A DNA stretch of 64,000 bases from Blastobasis lacticolella (lineage: Eukaryota; Arthropoda; Insecta; Lepidoptera; Blastobasidae): the NCBI GenBank assembly GCA_905147135.1, contig LR990060.1, forward strand, positions 12,850,001 through 12,914,000. The letters run 5' to 3'. The notes beneath the pieces were generated by a model that was given only the letters and a program-made list of their open reading frames with translations, did no database searches and had not been told where the DNA came from. Made by a program: the position numbers and the translations under genes. Positions 20,212 to 29,884 of the stretch are shown here, piece after piece. The stretch's first letter is position 1. Each line of letters begins with the position of its first letter.

Positions 20212-20698
20212 ATATAATAATAATATCTTTATTTCGGACTCGTGGTCCATAGGTACAATAGTTTTTATAAGTAAATTAATAATTAAAAAAAACCATACAA
20301 TAAAATATTAAAATACAATAAATTGTGAATGAAATAAAATAATAATTTCAGTCCAAGTCACAAGTGCACTTAGCATGCTATGGTCAGCCAACGTTCATAC
20401 ATACACGAAGTGTGTAATCTGTCTGCCAGTTCTCTTATAATAGAGTTGCTACACGCGCCAACCCTGGACAGGAATGAAGCAATACGCTTCCTCTGAATGG
20501 CATTAAATGTGTCCAGTCGTGCCTCTGCGAACATTCCAGATGCACTACAATGGTATTTCAATCCCATCAGGTGTCTGTAAATGTTGTAATACTGGACACG
20601 GATGCCGTTCAGGGAAGCGACCGTGTACTCGGTCCATAGTTGACACGTGTAGAAACTCTGGCAGTACGTCCTAAACAAATGGATCTTTACATTTTCAT
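20212..20698 (-). pseudogene. LINE-E: reverse transcriptase ORF C-terminus and 3' UTR
   Basis: The minus-strand frame 20698-20370 reads NVKIHLFRTYCQSFYTCQLW, then YYNIYRHLMGLKYHCSASGM and FAEARLDTFNAIQRKRIASF, ending in a stop at 20370. Such R.YCxxxYxxQLW and SASGMFAEA motifs mark the C-terminal region of non-LTR retrotransposon polymerases in insects. The 3' UTR is AT-rich, ends near TATTATTATATATTATAATG, and carries GGTCCTACGAGT-type sequence common to LINE tails. 5'-truncated with no start codon. Confidence 0.75.
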
Positions 20699-21018
20699 TT
20701 GCTTATAAAGCTTCCTGGCTATCATGTTACCTACCACGGAGAGTGAGATATAAGTGAGATATAAGTGCAGATAAACTCCGAACTGCCGTATCCGAACCCG
20801 AGACAGCCCCGGGCGCTCTCCGTCTGTCTGATTGCCGTCGCCAGTATTTATAAAATAAATATTGAATCGTCTCATTTGTCAAATCTTGCGGCGCGACGGC
20901 GAGTCGTCTGCGAACTCCGACTCCTTAATTCGCCTTTAAACTACAGTATCTAGATTTAGACAAATCGTGGATAAGATTTCTTTAGGGTTGAGATATTTTT
21001 GTCCATCATCATTATCTT
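20699..21018. other. No supported feature
   Basis: Contains a short tandem GAGATATAAGT repeated twice (20742-20766). No domain in the overlapping frames. Confidence 0.4.
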
Positions 21019-21122
21019 GGCCACGGAGGTAAGATGGCAGTCGCTCTACTGTAATTACCTAATCTGCCAAATCCTGGATCATGGTCAAGGCGGACAACGG
21101 GCCCTCGTGCGCGAGAGCATAA
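21019..21122 (+). mobile_element. SINE-B 3' fragment cut by SINE-A
   Basis: GGCCACGGAGGTAAGATGGC to GTGCGCGAGAGCATA. The expected CCGGGACATTAACG end is absent because SINE-A begins at 21123. Confidence 0.78.
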
Positions 21123-21330
21123 GACGATCTGAGTGGTTCAGTGGTCAACAGTGGTCTGCCACGCAAGAGGACCCGGGTTCGATTCCCGGCCGGGCAAAAA
21201 TTGAAATGATGAATTTTTATTTCTGTTACGGGTCTGGGTGTTCTATGTATAATAACTATGTAGTACAAGCTTTGCTTAGTTTGGGGCTAGATGGCGCTGT
21301 GTGAATTTGGCCACGATTATTTATTTATAA
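21123..21330 (+). mobile_element. SINE-A with internal deletion
   Basis: GACGATCTGAGTGGTTCAGT, an intact GGTTCGATTCCCGG box, then a jump from TATGTATAATAACTATG to TAGTACAAGCTTTGC. About 50 bp of the body are missing. Confidence 0.85.
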
Positions 21331-21505
21331 TAATGGAAAAAGCTACTGCTTATTTTTCATCCTACGGAAACTCTAGATCTTTTCCCATTTTTCGGCCTAC
21401 AGAGAGTTTTGATCTTTAGCCTCGAAAAAATTAGTCGCCTTGTACGACACCCACGTGTGTAAGCTGTTGGAGCTATTCTACTCTGCCGGACACCACACGG
21501 CCAAT
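21331..21505 (-). mobile_element. SINE-C, 3'-lacking, with internal duplication
   Basis: The minus strand starts GGCCGTGTGGTGTCCGGCAG, then GTGTCGTACAAGGCGACTAA. The CTCTGTAGGCCGAAAAATGG block is present twice, the second time diverged. The 3' third, including the tail, is missing. Confidence 0.75.
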
Positions 21506-21805
21506 TATGTACATTACCAGAATGCTAATTTACTTTACAACGCTAAAACTTTTCATAATTTTGATCCAGGGATAATATTTTTAAAAGAGAGGGATCTCGG
21601 CTTTCGGCCCAAAACTTTACATGAAATTTTAATACATCGGAGTAAGGTAATTTGCATATCTTTTTATTTTAATAAACATTAGTCCTGCATTAAAGGGCAC
21701 TTTATACTACTCGTACCTACACCTAAATATCTGAAATGAATTTAAATTTTCGTGTTTGATGTTCATGTTTTACTCACATTTAATAGGAATGTAAAATCTA
21801 GTGAT
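21506..21805. other. No supported feature
   Basis: AT-rich spacer with a short open frame on the plus strand and no domain. Confidence 0.4.
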
Positions 21806-21818
21806 ATTGGTAATAGTC

Positions 21819-22046
21819 AGCTCTTACGGTGAGGGAAAACATCGTGATGAAACCTGCAGATTCAGGCGACTGGATGTGTAACCATGATCCAATCCGGTCA
21901 GGTTCCCCTGGTAGCAGGGTCGTGGAGGTCAGATGGCAGTCGCTCCACTGTAATTACCTGACCTGCCAAATTCTAGATCATGGTCAAGGTGGACTCCGGG
22001 CCCTCGTGCGCGAGAGCACAACCGGGACATTAACGCCAAGATGATT
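21819..22046 (+). mobile_element. SINE-B, 5'-truncated, perfect 13 bp target duplication
   Basis: The element runs from AGCTCTTACGGTGAGGG to AACGCCAAGATGATT and is flanked on both sides by ATTGGTAATAGTC (21806-21818 and 22047-22059). This is direct evidence of insertion by target-primed reverse transcription with 5' truncation. Confidence 0.92.
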
Positions 22047-22073
22047 ATTGGTAATAGTCTAGACGCATAATAC

Positions 22074-22403
22074 GAGCGTCGGTGGCCGAGTGGTAAAGAT
22101 ATCCGACTCGTAAGCAAAAGGCACCGGCTTTGAATTCCACTGTGGCCATGTACCAATGACTCTTTTCTGAGTAATAAACTCGTACAGTGAGGGAAAACAT
22201 CGTAATGAAATCTGAATAGTCAAGCGACTGAATGTGTAACCACAATCCAATCTGGTCATTTTCCCCTGGTAGCAGGGTCACGGAGGTCAGATGGCAATTG
22301 CTCTACTGTAATTATGAAATCCTGGATCATTGGCGGGGCGGACCCCGGGCCCTTGTGCGCGAGTGTACAACTGGGTCATTAATGGCAAGACGTTTTTTAT
22401 TAT
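22074..22403 (+). mobile_element. SINE-B, full length, inserted beside the previous copy
   Basis: The head AGCGTCGGTGGCCGAGTGG is followed by the CTGTGGCCATGTACCAATGA body and AATGGCAAGACGTTTTTTA at the end. Its flanks share ATAGTCTAG and GCATAA (22052-22072 and about 22404-22424), suggesting the second element landed in the target duplication left by the first. Confidence 0.88.
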
Positions 22404-22559
22404 TTATAGTCTAGTAATGCATAACATTAAAATGCCTTGTAGATAATCCAATAGTTTGAAGCCCCCCACAAAAAAACAGGACCAATATTAGGTTTAAATG
22501 ATTTAAAATAATTAGAAATACCACCTTTAAACGAATTATTCGATTAGGTTAGGTTAGTG
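22404..22559. other. No supported feature
   Basis: AT-rich spacer including GGTTAGGTTAG near 22547. Confidence 0.4.
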
Positions 22560-22690
22560 TTGTGAAACAGGGTTTTTGAAACCGCTTGCATCCACGCAAG
22601 TGATCGCTACAAAAGTATGAAACGGTCACCCACCCAGTTCTCTCGCCAGCATTGCTTAACCTTTGTTATCTCACTGCTCACAGTGCCTTC
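22560..22690 (-). mobile_element. SINE-5S, truncated copy
   Basis: The minus strand reads GAGATAACAAAGGTTAAGCA, then CTGGGTGGGTGACCG and TTTCATAC. AAGGTTAAGCA and GGGTGGGTGACCG correspond to the A-box and C-box of the 5S rRNA internal promoter. The body is cut short. Confidence 0.6.
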
Positions 22691-23009
22691 TTTATTACCA
22701 CCCAGTAATATACTAATTTTACCGCCTTTAAAACTCAGAATAGAACCCACCATCCATCAAACTAGACTTACACCTCAGGGATTCGCAATTCGAACTCCAC
22801 GTATCGGGTTTCTGCCGTCTCTCTCACACCCGTTGTTGTTGTCATTAGCTGTCTCGCTCGGTAATTAACCCCTCTGTCGGGGATCGGCACTTGACGCTGT
22901 GCTGTGACGCTGCCAATTTGACGGGAAACTCGTCAAGTGATGTCTGTGGGGATGGCTGTGTATTAGGTGTGTTGAAGGCTATGGCCTTTGAATAGCTATT
23001 GTGGTGGTT
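22691..23009. other. No supported feature
   Basis: The open frame on the plus strand (22617-22868) is the antisense of the 5S-like repeat at its start and has no domain afterwards. Confidence 0.4.
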
Positions 23010-23092
23010 GTAGTCATCTTGACGTTAATCTTTCGGTTGTGCTGTCGTACGCGAGGGCCCGGGGTCCGCTATGAACATGATCCAGGATTTTG
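23010..23092 (-). mobile_element. SINE-B 3' fragment
   Basis: The minus strand has ATCCTGGATCATGTTCAT, GCGGACCCCGGGCCCTCG and GCACAACCGAAAG, ending near CGTCAAGATGACTAC. Confidence 0.72.
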
Positions 23093-23134
23093 GAAAGTTT
23101 CGAAAGGAAAGGAAGTTGGGAATAAAAAAATAAT

Positions 23135-23205
23135 ATATACGAAGCTTATCAATTATCTAACATCCATAAGATCACAAATGGCGCTGTGTGAATTAAAGCA
23201 TAATT
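23135..23205 (+). mobile_element. SINE-A 3' remnant
   Basis: TATCAATTATCTAACATCC and ATGGCGCTGTGTGAATT remain; the connecting block is deleted. Old. Confidence 0.55.
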
Positions 23206-23379
23206 ATCGAAATTTACCGAAAAAGTCTAAAAACAGCCAAATCAAATCAAATTTATTTAGTAGTGTGGCAAAAATACATTATACGAGAAACACATTCAAC
23301 TACAAATTTAAAACAAGCGAAGTCAGCCATGAAATCAAAAACGTTTATTCATGCCGACCAAGTTAACCAACAATTCAAT

Positions 23380-23582
23380 GTTTCCTAAACTCCTGAACCG
23401 ATTTTAATGAAACAAGCTACGAACCATCTCGATTAAACTGGCTGTCAAACCAAGAAGACTTCATCGAAATCGGTCCATCTTTTCGGGAGCTATAATGCCA
23501 CAGATAGACACACACTACACTCATACACAGAGCCATAGATATCCGCGTCAAACTATAACACCCCTGTTTTCCGTTGGGCCTT
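23380..23582 (-). repeat. Dispersed repeat R6
   Basis: Contains CTCGATTAAACTGGCT, CGAAATCGGTCCATC and GGGAGCTATAATGCCACAGA, the R6 blocks, ending CACCCCTGTTTTCCGT. The same blocks occur at 29885, 30780, 33325 and inverted at 54030. Confidence 0.55.
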
Positions 23583-23583
23583 T

Positions 23584-23670
23584 TTTTTTATATTATACAA
23601 GACAGGCATTCGGCCGCCTTCTCACCTGTTGGTAAGTGACGATGCGGCCGAAGATGAAGAACCAAAATGA
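23584..23670 (-). mobile_element. LINE-F 3' end
   Basis: A T-run followed by GACAGGCATTCGGCCGCC and TCACCTGTTGGTAAGTGACG is the reverse complement of the LINE-F C-terminus/3' UTR (compare 36640-36847). Confidence 0.6.
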
Positions 23671-24059
23671 AGACGATGGACGAAGGACCAATTAATTGAT
23701 TTTCTCTTTAAAATATAATATTACTGGAAGAGTTCTTTTAGAGATAAGTAGTGCCTGTTGTGTCATAACTAATCTGTACTTTCTGTATTTGTTATATTGT
23801 GTACAATAAACTGTTAAATCAATCAAATAAATAAATAAATAAATATTAATAGCAGTTTTAATTAATAGAAATAGTAGAAGACATTGATAAACGTAATAAG
23901 TGCCATCAATTGCTATGAAGTTTGTTGTGCAGTTTCAGTCTGACAAGGATGGCAGTTTGGCTTATTATGCCCGGATAGGCGATGGGCTCTGCAGCCTGCA
24001 GTGAAGAGGTTAATTTATTACGTCATTTCGCAATTTCGACGAAATATAATATGAATGGA
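23671..24059. other. No supported feature
   Basis: AT-rich, with an (AATA)n tract at 23830-23845. Confidence 0.4.
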
Positions 24060-24180
24060 GCCAATAGTCAGCGTTGGCAAGGCTGCTAGTGTTATGGGCA
24101 CCTTTGCACCGGGCATGGCAAAGAGTGGGTTATACATTTTGTTTAAGTTTTATGATGAATTTATACGGATATCTAGTCTG
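24060..24180 (+). pseudogene. LINE-G ORF end remnant
   Basis: AGCGTTGGCAAGGCTGCTAG and GTTATGGGCACCTTTGCACC match, in DNA and in the frame GNAASVMGTFA, the piece at 52124-52210 and the ORF end at 58540-58575. Only about 40 codons, frame not maintained. Confidence 0.5.
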
Positions 24181-24279
24181 TTTTAATGTTGATACATATG
24201 TTGAAGAAATTAAAAACCTCTATATGCAATAAATTGTTGGTAAGGTTGGTGTCTTGGTACGTCCAAATGCGACGGTTAA

Positions 24280-24548
24280 TTAAATAATAAATAAATAAAT
24301 AAATAATCATGGACAAATTCACACAGCGCCATCTAGCCCCAAAGTAAGCAAAGCTTGTGTTATGGGTGGTGGATAACTGATAAACTACTAATATACTTTT
24401 AAATACATACTTATTAAACATAGAACACCCAGACCCGTAACAGAAATTAAAGTTCATCATTTCAATTTCTGCCCGGCCGGGAATCGAACCCGGGACCTCT
24501 TGCGTGGCAGACCGGCGGCATGTTGACCATTGAACCACTCAGGTCGTC
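24280..24548 (-). mobile_element. SINE-A, full length
   Basis: The minus strand begins GACGACCTGAGTGGTTCAAT, has an intact GGTTCGATTCCCGG and CTGCCACGCAAGAGG, and ends GGCGCTGTGTGAATTTGTCC with (ATTT)n. One of the cleanest copies. Confidence 0.9.
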
Positions 24549-24574
24549 AATCGTCTTTATTGATTGATTGAAGT

Positions 24575-24690
24575 ATTCTTTAGTACCAAAACAATATTAC
24601 ACATTTACATAAATATGCAATGGTAAGTAGCAAGGCGGACTTATCCCTCAGGGCACATAGTATAGGACAAATAGTGCTCCCATATTTAAA
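24575..24690 (-). mobile_element. LINE-H 3' UTR fragment
   Basis: The minus strand reads CCCTGAGGGATAAGTCCGCC, TTGCTACTTACC and a TGCATATTTATG end. The GATAAGTCCGCC block recurs as GATAAGCCCGCC at 54765 and in variant form at 4790. Confidence 0.5.
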
Positions 24691-24842
24691 AACATATTTG
24701 AGCAACTCTTTGAGTAATTTGTATCACACTATACATTAAGTCTCGCAGTATGCGCTATGTGAGTAGGTCGTGTTGTGCCAACTTTGTAATATTAGTGTTT
24801 TACTGAGGCGGCGGTGCAAACCGTCGCGCGTGCGTCACTGCG

Positions 24843-26020
24843 ATGGCTACAAACATCATTGTGAACGAGCTCCTCGCGTTCTTACAGCAAAAATTAGACG
24901 TGATGGACGAGGTTAGTGCCGTTCAGATATGCAAAACCAACTTATCGGAGGCGGACATATCTGAAGCCAAGGTGTTACTGTTCTCTTCACTCAACGTGAT
25001 GGAGAAGATGGTGTCGCGACGGTGTGATGGGACACCGAGAAGCATACAGGACATCATCACGCTGCTGAAAGAGACAGATCCAGACGACGTACCAACGTTT
25101 GTGGCGAGGGACCTGAATAAGCTCCCGCCCGTCACCTTCGACCACGTCGACGTCACCCGGTTGCTGAAGGACATCGTGCTCCTGAAGGCAAATCTGGCCG
25201 AAATGGGAGCAAAATTTGAGGCATCCCAAAAAACTGTAGTTGAGTTGCGGGAGGAAGTCGACGCTTTGCGCAACTCTATTACAGTCATCAGGTCGCCTGC
25301 TGACGCTGCTAATGTGTGTATTCAGCGCGGCTGGGCGAGTGTCGACCTCGCGGGCTCGAGTTTCGAGTCAGCAGTTTTGTCGCCATCGCCTGCCGCACGG
25401 ACACCCGACACGTACGCGGCCCGCATCGGCGCGCGCGCTTCGGCCGGGCCGCCGCGTGACGCGCAACCCGCGCCCCGCCCGCCGCAGCCAGCCGCTCGCT
25501 CGCTTGCGCCCGCCGCTCGAACGCCGGCGCCCACGGCTCCTGTCCGCGCATCGACTACGCGCCAACACCTTCGCGTGGAGGCTTCAACTCCGCGAGAATC
25601 GGCGGCATTGAAGCCACCATGCGCCCTCGACGGGGACCGTGATGAGGAAGGATTTGTCACGGTGTCCAGAAGAAGAGTAGACGTCGTGCTGCTCAGAATT
25701 TTCGCGGCACTGCAGTAACTGGTCCCAACTTCCTGCTGCGCCCTGCGACACCTACGACTGCGCTCTACTTGTCCCGCCTTCATTACACGGTGACGGCAAA
25801 GGACGTGGAGGAGCACATCCGCATAACCAAGAAGTACCTCGTGAGGGTCCAGCTCTTGGAATCAAGCCATGAACGTACGTTCAACTCGTTCGTGGCGTTG
25901 GTTCCCACCGCAGATTTGGATTTCTTCATGAGGGAAGAATATTGGCCGAAGGGTGTGGTGTACCGGCGATTCCGTGGGCGACCCAGAATTTCCGGTGCCG
26001 CCGAACGACATTAAGTGATA
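24843..26020 (+). pseudogene. ORF1-like retroelement protein, frame-broken
   Basis: The frame 24843-25718 encodes 291 residues. It has an N-terminal helical part with KLPPVTFDHVDVTRLLKDIV, then a coiled-coil-like VELREEVDALRNS near residue 135, an A/P/R-rich low-complexity linker (about residues 180-245), and DEEGFVTVSRRR. The frame is then lost. Shifting at about 25674 continues SRRRAAQNFRGTAVTG, then FLLRPATPTTALYLSRLHYT and EEYWPKGVVYRRFRGRPR to a stop at 26012-26014. That C-terminal part resembles a small RNA-binding-like fold with the WPxGxxxRRF motif. From memory, similar proteins are frequent in insect genomes and accompany non-LTR retrotransposons; I cannot confirm that here. The GC-rich codon use contrasts with the neighbourhood. 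ATG 24843 is the first in frame. Confidence 0.7.
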
Positions 26021-26205
26021 GTTATTTTTAAATTATATTTTTATATATTAGTTTACAATTTATAATAATTTGTATGTAGGTATAGGTTTTATCTTTGTCT
26101 GTATTTTGTATTAGTTTATTTTATATTTATGTTGTTTGTGTATTTATAAATATGGGCCTCAGTTGCCTGAAATAAATGTATAAATAAATAAATAAATAAA
26201 TAAAA
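26021..26205 (+). mobile_element. 3' UTR and tail of the ORF1 element
   Basis: TTAGTTTACAATTTATAATA and GGGCCTCAGTTGCCTGAAAT are followed by AATAAATG and a (TAAA)n tail. The same UTR occurs inverted at 51805-51965 and in part at 13378. In both the full and the second copy it follows ORF-end sequence, so it is the element's own 3' end. Confidence 0.7.
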
Positions 26206-26428
26206 AATTAACTATTGTAGCTCTGGTTGATTATCCTAATAAATAAAGTAAATACTGTATAGATTATTAGTTAACTATGAAATTGCCGTTTTCTACAGAG
26301 ACTGAAGATTTTCATACTAGCAAATTTTTCAATTTCTTGAAAACGGTGAACGGAATTCTTAACCCAATTACAATTAAGGTTTGCAGATATAATCAGACAA
26401 CATTAAGGTAACTTACTGAAATGTCACT
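26206..26428. other. No supported feature
   Basis: AT-rich spacer. Confidence 0.4.
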
Positions 26429-26607
26429 TCAGGCGACTGAATGTGTAACCATGATCCAATCTGGTCAGGTTTCCCTGGTAGCAGGGTCACAAAGGTCAGA
26501 TGGCATTCGCTGCACTGTAATTATCTGATTTACCAAATCCTGGATCATGGTCAAGGCGGATCCCGGGCCCTAGTGCGCAAGAGCAGAACTGGGACATTAA
26601 CGCCAAT
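26429..26607 (+). mobile_element. SINE-B, 5'-truncated, with target duplication
   Basis: CAGGCGACTGAATGTGTAAC to GGACATTAACGCC. The flanks TTACTGAAATGT and TTACTGAAGTGT differ by one base and mark the insertion site. Confidence 0.88.
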
Positions 26608-26943
26608 ATAGTTTACTGAAGTGTTAACGTTTTGTTAATGTAAATTATTATGAAGTATACTATATTACATTTTGTATAGCCAAACAGTCTGGAGCTACCG
26701 CGCGTACCAAAGTCCCTGTCAATATCAGGGAATATCAGGTAGGAAGTTGCTGAAGTTATCGTGGATGCGTGGAATTCGAGGCACTGGCGCGATGTTGCCA
26801 TACCGATGCCTGCAGGGGAGCCTTGGATATTTGACGCCTCGGCTTATTGAAAAGGTCACATTCGCATTCCGTTGCATAGCTCAGGTAGGGACGTAGGTCT
26901 GTCGATGTGATACCGGAACCGATAGCATTTTTTATGTATTATA
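26608..26943. other. No supported feature
   Basis: Spacer with short frames on both strands; none has a domain. Confidence 0.4.
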
Positions 26944-27075
26944 GGGGTCAAAAGATTTTAAAGGGGGCCGGCAACGCGTGGGTGATGCTCCTGGTATTAC
27001 AAACGTCCATAGGCTGCGGTGACTCCTTACCATCAGGCAGGCCGCAAGCTTGTTTGCCACCCGTGTGGTATAAAT
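26944..27075 (+). mobile_element. LINE-B 3' end
   Basis: AAAGATTTTAAAGGGGGCC, GGCAACGCGTGGGTGATGC (ORF end) and the 3' UTR to TGTGGTATAAATAAG and an A-run. Confidence 0.78.
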
Positions 27076-27135
27076 AAGAAAAAAAAATTATACACTAGTT
27101 TTTGCTTGTATTTATAGTATTGTCGTATTTTATTC

Positions 27136-27362
27136 TACAATTTGCAGTCTAGAGGCAGTGCTAGTGCGAGACCGATAACCAAATTTAAGCAACTCATGCC
27201 TTCGGAACTGGATGGGTGACCGTTTCAGTGCTTTCAGTTCATCATCAAATTTCAGCACCGCAGTGAGTTCGCCATTCATTACAGTGGTTGACCAAGGTCT
27301 TCCACTGGAGACCCTGATACTTGTTAAACAGTCTTGGAAGCTTATTGGCACCCTGTCTTCTT
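27136..27362 (+). mobile_element. SINE-5S
   Basis: Starts GCAGTCTAGAGGCAGTGC. The 5S-like core is CCGATAACCAAATTTAAGCA and CTGGATGGGTGACCGTTTCA. The body continues AGCACCGCAGTGAGTTCG and TTGACCAAGGTCTTCCACTG, matching the copy at 48530. The element ends where the LINE-A fold-back begins. Confidence 0.65.
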
Positions 27363-27365
27363 TTC

Positions 27366-27607
27366 CTTTTTTATGTTGTCCGGCAGACAAACAGGCAAGC
27401 GGGCCACCTTATGGAAAGTGGTCACCGCCGCCTATGGACATCAGCAACACCAGGAGAGCAACATCACTGTTACGGTATATAGGTCTCTTCAGAGGCAGGC
27501 AACACATTTTTGACTCCCCTGGTGTTGCTGATGTCCATAGGCGGCGGTGACCACTTTCCATCAGGTGGCCCGTATGCCTGTTTGTCTGCCGGATAACATA
27601 AAAAAAT
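27366..27607. mobile_element. Inverted pair of LINE-A 3' ends
   Basis: A minus-strand LINE-A end (27366-27455) faces a plus-strand LINE-A end (27480-27605). About 87 bp at the outer side are complementary with only a few differences (CGGCAGACAAACAGGCAAGC against its complement). Each side ends in an A- or T-run. Either two insertions met or one was copied in inverted orientation. Confidence 0.8.
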
Positions 27608-27884
27608 AGTAACCAAACAGAATATATAGCCAATCTATAGGTTTCGGTATCGGATGCATCCCTACTCTCAACTATGCTGGGTCTCAGCCTGGTAGCACAT
27701 TGCATTCTGTACATTCACCCGAGGAATCAGACCCCTAGCTGCAGCTCCTAATATTTACATGGGTCGGATTTCTTTGCAGAAGCCTGTACAAGAGTAGGTA
27801 CATTCTGTATATAAATTTTGTGGAGGGTCAAATCTTGTGAACCCAAAGGCATTTATTTCAAAGTAGGTGAAGAATGAACAATCT
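27608..27884. other. No supported feature
   Basis: Spacer with no recognised repeat. Confidence 0.4.
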
Positions 27885-28026
27885 TCCAATCTGGTCAGGG
27901 TCAACAGGGTCACGGAGGTCAGATGACAGTCGCTCCGATCTGATCGCTCGAGTCGCTTTGATCTGCTAAATCTTGGATAATTGTCAAGGCAGATCCCAGC
28001 ACAGCCTGGACATTAACGCCAAGATC
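27885..28026 (+). mobile_element. SINE-B 3' part, rearranged
   Basis: CAATCTGGTCAGGGTCAACA and AGGTCAGATGACAGTCGC are followed by a GATCTGATCGCTCGAGTCGC insertion not seen elsewhere, then CTGGACATTAACGCCAAG. Confidence 0.72.
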
Positions 28027-28072
28027 ACCAGGTAAGTATGTACCTACTTATTATTCCGTGGTACCTAATAAA

Positions 28073-28197
28073 AAAGAGAGCATCGGTTAGCATTCGACTA
28101 ATGTTCGTAACTCAAGAGAGAAGAGTCAGTGGGATTCGAACCCGGTACATCTCTCTTACGAGTCGGATGCCTTAACCAGTCGGTCACTGGCGCTATA
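28073..28197 (-). mobile_element. SINE-B head, isolated
   Basis: The minus strand reads AGCGCCAGTGACCGACTGG, then GTACCGGGTTCGAATCCCAC and ACGAACATTAGTCGAATGC. The head is the part usually lost by 5' truncation, so a head-only fragment implies a later deletion rather than a truncated insertion. Confidence 0.75.
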
Positions 28198-28847
28198 TTC
28201 CGTGGTACTTACTGATGACTTATTGAATCGTAATCGAGACATCTTTGTCAATTAATATATTTATGTGATTAACAAAGTAAACGATGAACACGTCACATTT
28301 AATGAAAATAGAAATCAATTAATTGCATTTACCTCTAGGTTACTTAGAATAAAGATTTTTAGCTTTATTTCTTATATTGTTGTAATATTATGTTGTGGCG
28401 TTGTTTAAAAAGTTGTTGTTTTTGTTTTGTTTTGCTTTGTTTTATTCTACTTAGTTATGTTTTATTTGTTTATTTTATAAAGTTTATATTCTCAAACACC
28501 TAGTCAATGGGCATGGCTGAAAAGTAGCGCTGTACGGAACCATACCGTCCCGTGACAGCATAAGCTGAGCCAGGTCCATTTGCTTTAGTTATTTTTATTG
28601 TTTAGATGTAGTGGTAAGGCACGATATTTTGTTTAAAGCAATAAATACATGATTCTTATTCTATTATTCTTATTCTAAAAAAAAATTGTTCTAATTAACA
28701 GAATTAAAAAAACTATACAGAAAAACATTGGAGCAGAATACCAAAAACGTGTCAAACTGCCATTGAGCTGCGATTGCTATCCAATTATAATTCAATTGAG
28801 CCAATTAGTAAACAGGCAAGCACGCCACCTGACAGTCTCGCCTCTAC
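28198..28847. other. No supported feature; repeat-like tails
   Basis: GTTGTTTTTGTTTTG tracts, a possible LINE tail near 28620-28675 (CAATAAATACATG then TTATTCTATTATTC), and a block near 28740-28810 that recurs loosely near 62485 and 2330. Confidence 0.4.
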
Positions 28848-28885
28848 GCCGCTACGAGCGTAGCGCGTCTACGGCGAGCTACGGA
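28848..28885. repeat. Small palindromic repeat, copy 2 of 3
   Basis: CGCCGCTACGAGCGTAGCGC then GTCTACGGCGAGCTACGG, the reverse complement of 14885-14920. Confidence 0.6.
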
Positions 28886-28928
28886 AATGCATTGAACGAA
28901 TGGCACGTACGAACGCTGTAAAACAAAA

Positions 28929-29020
28929 TCAATTTTTTTTATTGAGTATGACATTTAATATCTCTTTTAATCGTCAAATAGGATAGTGATAGAAAATTAG
29001 GAAGGAAACACACATTAGGT
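28929..29020 (-). repeat. Dispersed repeat R9, 3' end only
   Basis: TTTATTGAGTATGACATTTA, TCTCTTTTAATCGTCAAATA and GGAAGGAAACACACA match the end of the copies at 12828 and 17555. Confidence 0.55.
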
Positions 29021-29155
29021 CAGGTACAGTCGGCATAGAATTTTAATACAATCAAATGGAAACATAATGTTTGTATTTAAGTAATACAATGATGTTTTTT
29101 TAACAATGATTTTATAACAGCGTGTCGTCGTATAAAAATACTTTCTTTCTTTCAG

Positions 29156-29309
29156 TTACTTACCGGCCGCCGAAGAGCTCCGGCACACCAAGCCCACCGA
29201 CAATGGTCACGGATGGTACATGGCACAGCCAGCCATGGCCAAACAAGCTGCAATTCGGTATATTGAACACAACAGCGTTCGTAATAAAATCCGGTTTCCT
29301 AATTTATAA
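29156..29309 (+). CDS. Candidate terminal exon of an unidentified host gene
   Basis: A pyrimidine-rich acceptor (CTTTCTTTCTTTCAG, AG at 29154-29155) opens a frame YLPAAEELRHTKPTDNGHGW, then YMAQPAMAKQAAIRYIEHNS and VRNKIRFPNL, stopping at TAA 29307-29309. Codon phase requires one base from the previous exon. Amino-acid composition looks like real protein, no repeat family overlaps it, and composition is higher in GC than the flanks. I do not recognise the protein and cannot see an upstream exon. An overlapping longer frame (29122-29328) is less protein-like. It could still be a chance frame of 50 codons. Confidence 0.4.
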
Positions 29310-29884
29310 CAACAATGTCAGCAAGTGATGGGCCTAAGGTATAGGTAGGTAGGTAAGGTAGGTCTATTACCCGAATGTATTTTAACAAAATTTAGACAAA
29401 ATACAAAATTTCATTGAGTTTGACAGCGTAATTTCTATACATCGTTCAAAACCAAATGTGATTGCTGTAGAACTGTGAAATAAATTAATAAATAATAAAC
29501 AAAGTCGCTTCCCGCCGTCTGTATCTATGTACGCTTAGATCTTTTAAACAACGTTTTTCACTATAAAATAATTCATAAGTTATAAGCAAGAAAAAAGGTA
29601 GGGGTTAAGTAGTGTGTAGGGTAGGGGCAGGAAGACACGCGAACGAAGTCGCGCCGGGTCCACTTGTTGAAAATATGATCAAACTACGTTTGTATGGAGA
29701 GCGCTCGGGATAAGACAAATACATTTACGTTTACACTTACCATATTTAGAGCGGCAGGAATATAACACTATTTACAGTAATGAAATATTATTTTAAACAG
29801 AAACAACTACACCACAATATTTTATTTTATTGACCTAAGGAATGTCATACAGTAGTAGTCAGTATTACTTATAATGCTATTTTT
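29310..29884. other. No supported feature
   Basis: Begins with GGTAGGTAGGTAAGG repeats; otherwise AT-rich. Would be 3' UTR or downstream sequence if the preceding exon is real. Confidence 0.4.

Noticed and set aside
25309..25816. Minus-strand ORFs of 66-164 codons
   Set aside because: Antisense shadows of the GC-rich linker of the ORF1-like protein; the plus strand carries the recognisable motifs.
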